Part shown: positions 57,620 to 64,000 of the stretch, piece by piece
Layout: each line of letters begins with the position of its first letter
Numbering within the stretch: the stretch's first letter is position 1
Origin: Neisseria yangbaofengii
Lineage (GTDB): Bacteria > Pseudomonadota > Gammaproteobacteria > Burkholderiales > Neisseriaceae
DNA length: 64,000 bases
Direction: 5' to 3'
Assembly: GCF_014898075.1 (NCBI RefSeq)
Contig: NZ_CP062976.1
Coordinates: 2,232,001 to 2,296,000, forward strand
The notes under the pieces: model-generated
The model's input: only the letters and a program-made list of their open reading frames with translations
Databases searched by the model: none
What the model was told of the DNA's origin: nothing
Made by a program: the position numbers and the translations under genes

Positions 57620-57689
57620 GGTTTATGCTTTGGAAACAATCAAATAAAGATGAGGGATTATAGCGTTTTCGCTGTATTTTGGCGAACAA

Positions 57690-57726
57690 AAGGCTGTCTG
57701 AAAGTTGACTGACTTTCAGACGGCCT
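57690..57726. terminator. Imperfect inverted uptake-sequence pair after the Kazal gene
   Basis: AAGGCTGTCTGAAAGT and ACTTTCAGACGGCCT around TGACTG. Confidence 0.55.
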
Positions 57727-57747
57727 GTGGCCTTTTGGATTTCGGGT

Positions 57748-58011
57748 TTAACGCACCTCGCCGCACGCGCCTTTTTCCAGCTTGAGGACTTTGCCCGTAT
57801 CGCTGCACACGCTGCAACGGTTGCCGAAGGTTTGCCGCACAGTGCGGCCGCCTGTCTGGATGGCGGCGCAAACGGGATCATATTCGCGCGTGCAGAAGCG
57901 TTTTTTACAGGAAGCGGTTTGGATTGCAGGCTCGGCCGGCATCGGAACCGACGGAGTGTAGTGACAGGCCGCAAGCAGCATCAGAGCGGCAAGGAAGGAT
58001 AAGCGTTTCAT
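57748..58011 (-). CDS. Lipoprotein with a Kazal-like domain
   Basis: 87 residues. Lipobox LLAAC (Cys about 17), then a disulphide-rich domain CTREYDPVCA…FGNRCSVCSDTG…GACGEV. The spacing CTREYDPVC and FGN(R)C is that of Kazal-type serine protease inhibitors, though the loop between is longer than in the canonical family. Could inhibit host or own proteases at the cell surface; not shown. The start at 58011 gives a clean signal peptide. Confidence 0.72.
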   Translation of the reverse strand: MKRLSFLAALMLLAACHYTPSVPMPAEPAIQTASCKKRFCTREYDPVCAAIQTGGRTVRQTFGNRCSVCSDTGKVLKLEKGACGEVR

Positions 58012-58091
58012 GAGTTTCCTTTCTTGGCAGACAATAGATTTGGATTGCACAGCCTTTTGCACAGCATGTAGATCGGCCATGCTTGGCTGAC

Positions 58092-58128
58092 GGGCCGTCT
58101 GAAAAAACGGTTGTTTTCAGACGGCCTG
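58092..58128. terminator. Inverted uptake-sequence pair after mnmE
   Basis: GGGCCGTCTGAAAAAAC and TTTTCAGACGGCCTG, 4 nt beyond the mnmE stop region. Confidence 0.65.
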
Positions 58129-58131
58129 CGT

Positions 58132-59496
58132 TTATTTACCGATACAAAACCGTGAAAAAATCACGCCCAATAAATCGTCGGCGGTAAATTCGCCGGTGAT
58201 TTCGCTGCAGGCCGCTTGCGCCAAACGCAGGTGTTCGGCCAAGATCTCGATTTGGTGGTTGCCGCAAAGTGCCGCGTTTTCCAGCTCGGCTTCGGCGGCG
58301 TGCAAGGCAGTCAGGTGGCGGCTGCGGGCGAGGAACAGGCTTTCGCTTTCGCCCTGCCAACCGATTTCCTGCAGCAGAGCTTGTTTGAGCAAATCCAAGC
58401 CTTGGCCGGTTTTGGCGGAGAGTTTGATTAAAGTGCCGGCACCGGTTTGGGTGAGGCCGTCTGAAATTTTTTCTACCGTGTCGCCGGTCAAATCGGCTTT
58501 GTTGTGGATTTCTATGCGCTTCAAGCCTTCGGGCAGACCGTTGAGAATGGCTTGGGTTTTGGCATTGATGCCTTCGCGCGGGTCAATCAGAATCAGTGCC
58601 ACATCGGCTTCGTTGGCTGCTTTTTGGCTGCGCTGAATACCGATTTGCTCGACTACGTCGTCGGTTTCGCGCAGGCCGGCGGTGTCGATGACGTGCACCG
58701 GCACACCGTCCAGCGTGATTTGTTCGCGTACGGTGTCGCGGGTGGTGCCGGCGATGTCGGTGACAATGGCGATGTCGTCTCCGGCCAAGGCGTTGAGCAG
58801 ACTGGATTTGCCGACATTCGGCGCTCCGACCAACACCACGTTCATGCCTTCGCGCAAAATCGCACCTTGTTCGGCACTGGCCAACACGGTTTTCAGACGG
58901 CCTTGCAAACCGGCCAGCTTACCGCGCGCATCGGCTGCTTCGAGAAAATCAATGTCTTCTTCGGGAAAATCCAACGTGGCTTCCACCAGCATTCTGAGCG
59001 TAATCAAATCATCGACCAGCGCGTGAATGTGTTGCGAAAACGCGCCTTTGAGCGAACGCAAAGCCATGCGCGCGGCGGATTTGCTCGAGGCATCAATCAA
59101 GTCGGCCACGCTCTCGGCCTGCGCCAAGTCGAGTTTGTTGTTGAGAAAAGCGCGTTTGGTAAATTCGCCCGGCTCGGCGGCTTTGGCACCGAGTGCGAAA
59201 CAACGCTGCAACAGCATGTCCATCACCACCGGCCCGCCGTGTCCTTGCAATTCGATGACGTCTTCGCCGGTAAAGCTGGCGGGCGCGGCGAAGTAAAGCA
59301 TCAAGCCGTTGTCGATGGCTTGGCCGTCGGCATCGAGAAAATCGGTGTACAAGGCCACGCGCGGCTTGGGCGTTTTGCCGCCGTTCAAGGCTTGCGCCAA
59401 AGGCAGCAAATCTTTGCCGGACAAACGAATCACGCCGACGCCGCCGCGGCCGGGGGCGGTGGCGATGGCGGCGATGGTGGGATTGGGTGCAGACAT
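58132..59496 (-). CDS. mnmE: tRNA modification GTPase MnmE
   Basis: 454 residues from the ATG at 59496 ([21 protein letters not shown]). With MnmG it installs carboxymethylaminomethyl groups on U34 of tRNAs. An N-terminal folate-binding domain, then a G domain inserted in a helical domain: [14 protein letters not shown] (G1), [12 protein letters not shown] and NKADL; the C-terminus CIGK has the catalytic Cys. An in-frame ATG 24 nt upstream adds eight unlikely residues. Confidence 0.96.
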   Translation of the reverse strand: MSAPNPTIAAIATAPGRGGVGVIRLSGKDLLPLAQALNGGKTPKPRVALYTDFLDADGQAIDNGLMLYFAAPASFTGEDVIELQGHGGPVVMDMLLQRCFALGAKAAEPGEFTKRAFLNNKLDLAQAESVADLIDASSKSAARMALRSLKGAFSQHIHALVDDLITLRMLVEATLDFPEEDIDFLEAADARGKLAGLQGRLKTVLASAEQGAILREGMNVVLVGAPNVGKSSLLNALAGDDIAIVTDIAGTTRDTVREQITLDGVPVHVIDTAGLRETDDVVEQIGIQRSQKAANEADVALILIDPREGINAKTQAILNGLPEGLKRIEIHNKADLTGDTVEKISDGLTQTGAGTLIKLSAKTGQGLDLLKQALLQEIGWQGESESLFLARSRHLTALHAAEAELENAALCGNHQIEILAEHLRLAQAACSEITGEFTADDLLGVIFSRFCIGK

Positions 59497-59533
59497 GGCC
59501 GTCTCTTTTCGGATAAACAAAAAGGATTATAGC

Positions 59534-59565
59534 AAAGGCCGTCTGAAAAGGGTTTCAGACGGCCT
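59534..59565. terminator. Inverted uptake-sequence pair
   Basis: AAAGGCCGTCTGAAAA and TTTCAGACGGCCTT with a short loop between mnmE and the 91-residue gene. Confidence 0.6.
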
Positions 59566-59603
59566 TCGGAGGAAATGTTTTATTCCGGTGACAATGCGCC
59601 GGC

Positions 59604-59879
59604 TTAACGCTTTTTCTTCGCCGGTTTGGCCTTATCCGCTGCAGCCAAACGCATAGCCACGAATTCGACCATCAGGTCTTTTTTGTTCCAGAAAAAATCT
59701 TTCATTTTTTCCAAAGAATAAATTTTGCGCACCATCATCGGCAGGCCTTCGTGGATAATTGCGGCCACTTCGCCGTTGGTAGTTTGGTCGTCCATCGCGG
59801 TTTTCAGGTCGGTTTGCTTGGCCGCCAAATAATCATTCAGGCGTTTTTTTACGCCGCTGTTGATTTCAAATTGTTTCAT
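59604..59879 (-). CDS. Conserved small protein of unknown function
   Basis: 91 residues, alpha-helical by composition, with an alkaline tail (ADKAKPAKKKR). A middle segment KIYSLEKMKDFFWNKKDLMVEFVAMRL. No family recognised. It is not secreted by sequence. The strongly basic end suggests nucleic acid or membrane contact, unproven. Confidence 0.65.
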   Translation of the reverse strand: MKQFEINSGVKKRLNDYLAAKQTDLKTAMDDQTTNGEVAAIIHEGLPMMVRKIYSLEKMKDFFWNKKDLMVEFVAMRLAAADKAKPAKKKR

Positions 59880-60127
59880 GTCTTATTTTTCCGTAATTGT
59901 GGGGGTGATTATCTTAATCCGTATAATCACATGGTATATTTTCTTCATTTTAGCAAAATCTGTCGGGCATCGCCATCATACGGCAGGGAATGATAGGAAA
60001 ATTGCGGCTTATATTCTATAAAATTGTTGGTTTTAAGGGTTTATGATGAAAAACAAGGCGGATTTTGGCGGTATTTGTGGATTTAAGGCTACAATAACGT
60101 TTATCTGATTAGGAGGCCGTCTGAAAA

Positions 60128-60553
60128 ATGTATTTATGGTTAAAACTGGCGCATATTTTCTTCATCATTTCTTGGTTTGCCGGGCTGTTTTATCTGCCGC
60201 GCATTTATGTGAACCTGGCGCAGGTCAATCCGCAAACCGGAGCCGCCGAATACGCGCGGCTGTTGGGCATGGCGCAGCGGCTGTATAAATTCATGTCGCC
60301 TTTGGGTCTGTTGGCCGTGATTTGCGGCTTGGCGATTCCGTTTGCCACCGGCTGGTGGCCGATGGGCTGGGTGCATGGCAAGGCCGCTTTGGGCATTTTG
60401 CTGATCGGCTACCAACATATTTGCCGCGCCCACCTGCGCCGCTTCGAGCAACATACCTGCCGCCATTCGCATAAGTTTTACCGCGTGTTTAATGAAGTGC
60501 CGGTGTTGCTGATGATTTTGGCGCTGTATTTGGTTGTGTTCAAACCGTTTTGA
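60128..60553 (+). CDS. hemJ: Protoporphyrinogen IX oxidase HemJ
   Basis: 141 residues with four hydrophobic segments. YLWLKLAHIFFIISWFAGLFYLPRIYV with the key His (residue 8) opens the HemJ (YhhN-unrelated, CopD-like) family; HKFYRVFNEVPVLLMI near 117 is the other signature. Converts protoporphyrinogen IX to protoporphyrin IX late in haem synthesis, at the inner membrane. The Shine-Dalgarno AGGAGG overlaps an uptake sequence (AGGAGGCCGTCTGAA) just before the start. Confidence 0.88.
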   Translation: MYLWLKLAHIFFIISWFAGLFYLPRIYVNLAQVNPQTGAAEYARLLGMAQRLYKFMSPLGLLAVICGLAIPFATGWWPMGWVHGKAALGILLIGYQHICRAHLRRFEQHTCRHSHKFYRVFNEVPVLLMILALYLVVFKPF

Positions 60554-60568
60554 AAGGCCGTCTGAACT

Positions 60569-61039
60569 ATGTCTGTTGAAATCGAACGCCGTTTTTTATT
60601 GAAAAACGATGATTGGCGCCACACTGCATCCGCGCCGCAAACGTTGCAGCAAGGTTATTTGAGCGTGGAAAAAGAACGCACCATCCGCGTGCGCATTATC
60701 GATAATCAAGCGTGGCTGACACTGAAGGGCTATATTTCCGATGCGAGCCGCAGCGAGTTTGAATATGAAATTCCGCTGGAACACGCGCAAACGATGATGG
60801 CGACGATGTGCCCGTTTAAGATGGAAAAACGCCGTTACCGCGCCGAATTTCAAGGTTTTCTCTACGAAATCGACGAATATTTCGGCGACAACGCGCCGCT
60901 GATTGTGGCGGAAATAGAATTGCCGTCCGAAGATGCCGCGTTTGCCCGTCCCGATTGGCTGGGTGAAGAAATCACGTCCGACGGCAAATTCACCAATGCT
61001 TATCTGAGCAAACACCCTTACGCCGCTTGGGAGCGTTAA
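60569..61039 (+). CDS. CYTH-domain protein (inorganic triphosphatase-like)
   Basis: 156 residues. The EIERRF signature at 4-9 (ExExK-type metal and phosphate site), RTIRVRI, EFEYEIP, MEKRRYR and IDEYFGDNAPLIVAEIELPSED form the tunnel fold. Family members hydrolyse inorganic triphosphate or bind nucleotide phosphates. Starts 16 nt after hemJ; AAAGG of an uptake sequence can serve as ribosome site. Confidence 0.85.
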   Translation: MSVEIERRFLLKNDDWRHTASAPQTLQQGYLSVEKERTIRVRIIDNQAWLTLKGYISDASRSEFEYEIPLEHAQTMMATMCPFKMEKRRYRAEFQGFLYEIDEYFGDNAPLIVAEIELPSEDAAFARPDWLGEEITSDGKFTNAYLSKHPYAAWER

Positions 61040-61795
61040 TTGCGCCTGCCGCTTGCCCTGCCGCTCATCTGCGCCCTGCCCGCATTGGCCGCCGAACCGC
61101 ATATCCACCGCCAGGTTTACCCTTTGAGCGTGGCGGACAGAGTACACATCACGCGCTATTGCCACCCCGAAGCGACGGGCGTGTTTTTGTTTCACCCGCA
61201 CGACAACGAATACACCGCCAAGCAGGTCGCGCTCGAAGCAGTGCGCCGCTATCCGGTATGCCTGATCGCGTTGGAACACCGCGGCACGCGCCGTATTTCG
61301 TTTCGCAGCGGCGAATCGTATGCCGATTTCGATCCCAACCGCATCTATTCGCCGCAAGGCCGCGCCGCCACGCTTTCAGGCGGCCTTGATGAAGCTGCCG
61401 CACACTCCGCCGCCGCCTTTGCCGATGCGGTGTTAAACGCTTTAAAACCGGCCGGTTTCATCATCGCGCTGCACAACAACACCGACGGCGCCACCAACAT
61501 CGAAAGCTATGCGCTTGAACCTTTGGCCGGCACCGATGCGCCGGTGTTTGTCCAGCCGCAACACGACGAAGACGATTACTTTTACGTCAACGGCTCACGC
61601 GCGTTTGCATTTTTCAAAAGCCGCGGCTTCAATGTGGTGCAGCAAACCGACAATGTAGCCGATGACGGTTCGCTGTCGGTCTATGCGGCCAAACACGGCA
61701 TCGGCTACATCAACATCGAAGCCGAATACGGCCACGAAGCCGAGCAGCGCAATATGCTGCAAGCGGCATGGGAATATTGGCAGAGCCTGCGTTAG
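61040..61795 (+). CDS. Exported protein, possible zinc peptidase-like
   Basis: 251 residues; a TTG start directly after the CYTH stop, with GGGAG 7 nt upstream, opens a signal peptide (LPLALPLICALPALAAEP). The mature part has HPHDNEYTAKQVALEAV, IALHNN and NIEAEYGH; the HXXNE…H…E pattern resembles the metal site of M14-like peptidases, but the match is motif-level only. Function otherwise unknown. Probably translated with the CYTH gene. Confidence 0.6.
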   Translation: MRLPLALPLICALPALAAEPHIHRQVYPLSVADRVHITRYCHPEATGVFLFHPHDNEYTAKQVALEAVRRYPVCLIALEHRGTRRISFRSGESYADFDPNRIYSPQGRAATLSGGLDEAAAHSAAAFADAVLNALKPAGFIIALHNNTDGATNIESYALEPLAGTDAPVFVQPQHDEDDYFYVNGSRAFAFFKSRGFNVVQQTDNVADDGSLSVYAAKHGIGYINIEAEYGHEAEQRNMLQAAWEYWQSLR

Positions 61796-61800
61796 TTTTA

Positions 61801-61906
61801 TATAGCGAATTCACTTTAAAAATAGTACGGCGTTGGTTCGCCTAGCCGTATTATCGATACTGTCTTCGGCTCACCTCCTTGTCTGTTTTAAAGTGAATCC
61901 ACTATA
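61801..61906. repeat. Correia repeat enclosed element (CREE), reverse orientation to 8213
   Basis: TATAGCGAATTCACTTTAAA to GTGAATCCACTATA, 106 bp. The interior (GTACGGCGTTGG, CTAGCCGTATTATCGATACTGTC) is the reverse complement of the one at 8213-8322. Confidence 0.85.
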
Positions 61907-61917
61907 TTTTATAAGAC

Positions 61918-61949
61918 AAAGGCCGTCTGAAACGCTTCAGACGGCCTTT
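61918..61949. terminator. Inverted uptake-sequence pair
   Basis: AAAGGCCGTCTGAAA and TTCAGACGGCCTTT, behind the M16 gene (minus) and the exported protein gene (plus). Confidence 0.7.
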
Positions 61950-61967
61950 GTGTGGATAACAAAACGT

Positions 61968-63269
61968 TTATTCCGCACCCACCACCACAACATGCAAATC
62001 GCTGAATTTTACCCGACGCTGCCAGGCATCTTTGATTTGCGCAGTGGTGAGTTGTTCCACCGCTTTCGGGTAGTCCTGCAAATAGCTGCTTTCCAGATTA
62101 TGCACGCCAATCAGGCTTAAGTATTTCAGCAGTTTGGCATTGGAATCAAAGCGCAGCGGGAAGCTGCCGATGATGTTGGCTTTGGCCTGCTTCAACTCGG
62201 CTTCGGTCGGCCCTTCGGCGATGAATTGCTCCACCACCGCTTGCACATCGGCCAAAGAAGTGCGGGTGTTTTTCTTTTGCGTCGAATAGCCGATGCTGAA
62301 CACGCCTGCTTCGGTCAGCGGCATCAGGCTGCTGTACACGCCGTAGGTATAGCCTTTTTGGTCGCGCAGGCGGTTCATTAAGCGGCTGTCGAAACCGCCT
62401 CCGCCCAGTACATAATTGCCCGCCACCAAAGCGTAATAATCGGGGTCGTGGCGTTTAATCAGCGGCATGCCCAAAATGATTTGTGCCTGTTCGCCGGCAA
62501 ACGGAATGTCGCGGCGCCGGGCGGTTTGCGGCTGCACTGACGCAATATCGCTGCCCGCTTGGCTGGTGTGCGGCAAACCTTTCAATGCAGTTTGCACCAT
62601 TTTTTCGGCTTGGCGACGACTGACATCGCCGACAATCGCCACCACAGCGTTGTCTTTGCCGTAATGGGTGCGGTGGAAGGCGCGGATGTCATCGAGCGTA
62701 ACGGCTTTCAGGCTGTCCGCCGTCACATAAGCATCGCTGCCGTAAGGATGGCTTGGGTAAGCGAGCTTGGTAAACGCGCGGCCGGCGACAAAATCGGGGG
62801 TGGTTTCCTGCTGCTGCAAAGCGGTAACGGCTTGCTTTTGGCGACGGGCAAACACGGCCGGATCAAAGCGCGGCGCGGTTAAGGATTCGTTGACCAAGGC
62901 CAAGGTTTGGTTCAGGTTTTTGGCCTGGCTCAAGCTGCGGAAGCTGATGACGGCGGTTTCGTGGCCGCTCTCGCTGCCGATGTTGGCGGCGATGTCGTTG
63001 GCTTTTTCGTTGAAGGCTTCTTCATCCAGTGTTTTTGTACCGTTGGTCAGCAGCGCGGCGGTAAATTCGGCCACCTGGCTTTTGCCCGGCGGATTGAACA
63101 CGCTACCCGCGCCTTTGAAGCTGATTTCCATATCAACAATCGGATTTTCACGACGCTCGACCAGCAGAATCTGCGTGCCTTCAGGTGTTGTCCAGCGCTG
63201 AATGTCAGCGGCAGCCTGGGCGGCCAGCGGCAAGGCAGCCAGCGCGAGCAGTAAAGTTTTAGAATACAT
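61968..63269 (-). CDS. M16-family protein lacking the zinc motif
   Basis: 433 residues with a signal peptide (residues 1-20, QAAA). The M16 fold is shown by GGGGFDSRLMNRLRDQKGYTYGVYS and YPSHPYGSDAY; where active members have HXXEH, this has KSQVAEF, so it is a non-catalytic subunit. It is downstream of a second M16 gene (63319-64000) on the same strand, 50 nt away, the usual arrangement of catalytic plus non-catalytic pairs. Exported to the periplasm. Confidence 0.85.
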   Translation of the reverse strand: MYSKTLLLALAALPLAAQAAADIQRWTTPEGTQILLVERRENPIVDMEISFKGAGSVFNPPGKSQVAEFTAALLTNGTKTLDEEAFNEKANDIAANIGSESGHETAVISFRSLSQAKNLNQTLALVNESLTAPRFDPAVFARRQKQAVTALQQQETTPDFVAGRAFTKLAYPSHPYGSDAYVTADSLKAVTLDDIRAFHRTHYGKDNAVVAIVGDVSRRQAEKMVQTALKGLPHTSQAGSDIASVQPQTARRRDIPFAGEQAQIILGMPLIKRHDPDYYALVAGNYVLGGGGFDSRLMNRLRDQKGYTYGVYSSLMPLTEAGVFSIGYSTQKKNTRTSLADVQAVVEQFIAEGPTEAELKQAKANIIGSFPLRFDSNAKLLKYLSLIGVHNLESSYLQDYPKAVEQLTTAQIKDAWQRRVKFSDLHVVVVGAE

Positions 63270-63285
63270 GGTTACCCTTTCGGTT

Positions 63286-63316
63286 GAGGCCGTCTGAATG
63301 TTTCAGACGGCCTTTC
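63286..63316. terminator. Inverted uptake-sequence pair between the M16 genes
   Basis: GAGGCCGTCTGAA and TTTCAGACGGCCTTT with a short loop, so transcription of the second M16 gene may be attenuated. Confidence 0.55.
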
Positions 63317-63318
63317 GA

Positions 63319-64000
63319 TTATTTTGCCGACGGTGTTTGCGGTTTCACTACGACTACGCTGGAACGCTTGTCGGTCAACAATTTGGCAGCGGCCTGCACC
63401 TCGGCGGCGGTCACTTTTTGCAGACGGCGGCGGATTTCGGCTTCGTCGCTGTATCGGAAACCGCGTGTTTCCAAGCGCCCCATCAAGGAGGCTTGCGAGG
63501 TCATGGAATCGCGCGCGTAGATTTCGCTGCTCATCATGCGGGTTTTGACGCGTTTGAGTTCGTCTTTACCCACGCCGTTGTCGGCGATGTCTTGGATTTC
63601 GGCGCGCATGGCGGCCAACAAATCCTGTTCGCCCACGCCGTTGCCCGGCATGGCCACCACATTAAACAGCGGCATTTCGCGGCTCAAAATATCGTAGTTC
63701 ACGTCCACACTCAAAGCGGTTTGCTTGCCGCGCACGAGATTTTTATCCAAGCGGCTGGACGAATTGCCCGACAAAATATCACTCAACACATCAAGCGCGT
63801 AAGGCAGCGTATCGCTGATTTTCTGCAAGGCGGGCACACGGTAAGACAATGCGACCAAAGGCTGGCGGGTCACGGCGGAGGCGGTTTCGGCAAATACCGG
63901 CTCGCGCTCGACAGGTTCGCTCAAATCGTTGCGCGGCGGCAGGGCTTTGGCGGGAATACTGCCGAATAATTGCGAGGCCGTCTGAAGGGTTTGCTTGGCA
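63319..64000 (-). CDS. M16-family peptidase, C-terminal part (cut by window edge)
   Basis: About 227 residues of the C-terminal half of an M16 peptidase (SGNSSSRLDKNLVRGK; RVKTRMMSSEIYARDSM). The HXXEH zinc site, if present, lies outside the window. Likely the catalytic partner of the neighbouring protein. Confidence 0.8.
   Translation of the reverse strand, partial: AKQTLQTASQLFGSIPAKALPPRNDLSEPVEREPVFAETASAVTRQPLVALSYRVPALQKISDTLPYALDVLSDILSGNSSSRLDKNLVRGKQTALSVDVNYDILSREMPLFNVVAMPGNGVGEQDLLAAMRAEIQDIADNGVGKDELKRVKTRMMSSEIYARDSMTSQASLMGRLETRGFRYSDEAEIRRRLQKVTAAEVQAAAKLLTDKRSSVVVVKPQTPSAK

Overview
The window is chromosomal DNA of a Neisseria species. The DNA uptake sequence GCCGTCTGAA occurs dozens of times, often as inverted pairs behind genes. 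Most copies read AGGCCGTCTGAA; only a few have the AT prefix usual in meningococci and gonococci, so a commensal-lineage Neisseria is more likely. Correia (CREE) elements, dRS3/NIME-type repeats, IS30 (IS1655-like), IS630, IS110 and IS3 elements, a NadA-like adhesin and a haem/iron-oriented gene set fit this. No rRNA or tRNA gene was seen.

Layout. 0-8.2 kb: glgC (cut by the window edge), mscS, an ABC-2 permease, a HAD nucleotidase, glmU, small exported proteins and glmS. 8.2-15.2 kb: an IS-rich accessory block with a repeat-built trimeric autotransporter (NadA-like). 15.2-27 kb: rarD, ftsY, an EfeUOB-type iron uptake operon with one decayed small gene, mltA, and a TonB-dependent receptor whose promoter holds a perfect Zur-type operator (TGTTATAATATAACA). 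27.2-39.5 kb: an AT-rich island bounded by a 515-bp direct repeat of the 5' part of murA. 39.7-64 kb: intact murA, mutS, an NCS1 permease, lldD, a BolA-like gene, an ATP-grasp gene, an iron-chelate-type ABC transporter with two binding proteins and a pseudoazurin, phnA, metG, a Kazal-domain lipoprotein, mnmE, hemJ, a CYTH gene, and two M16 peptidase-family genes.

The island is the most interesting part. It has one full-length JmjC/cupin-type oxygenase-like gene, then two promoterless cassettes that repeat only the C-terminal half of that enzyme. Each of the three enzyme units is followed by a short membrane protein gene and a small double-glycine-leader peptide gene. Two more leader-peptide genes follow, with several tiny membrane proteins that are candidate immunity proteins. 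It ends with an HlyD-type adaptor and a C39-peptidase ABC exporter, the usual processing and export pair for class II microcins. Three of the peptides, two of them intact genes, end in the same Asn/Tyr tail (GNNYDGTNY) and a fourth has a shortened form. I read this as a microcin system in which an oxygenase may tailor exported peptides and spare C-terminal cassettes can be swapped in; the modification and the swapping are inference.

Other points: a 50-residue AT-rich insertion in MetG, a small membrane gene broken at a G6 run, an adhesin built of 273-bp near-identical repeats, and uptake sequences overlapping Shine-Dalgarno sites in the hemJ region.
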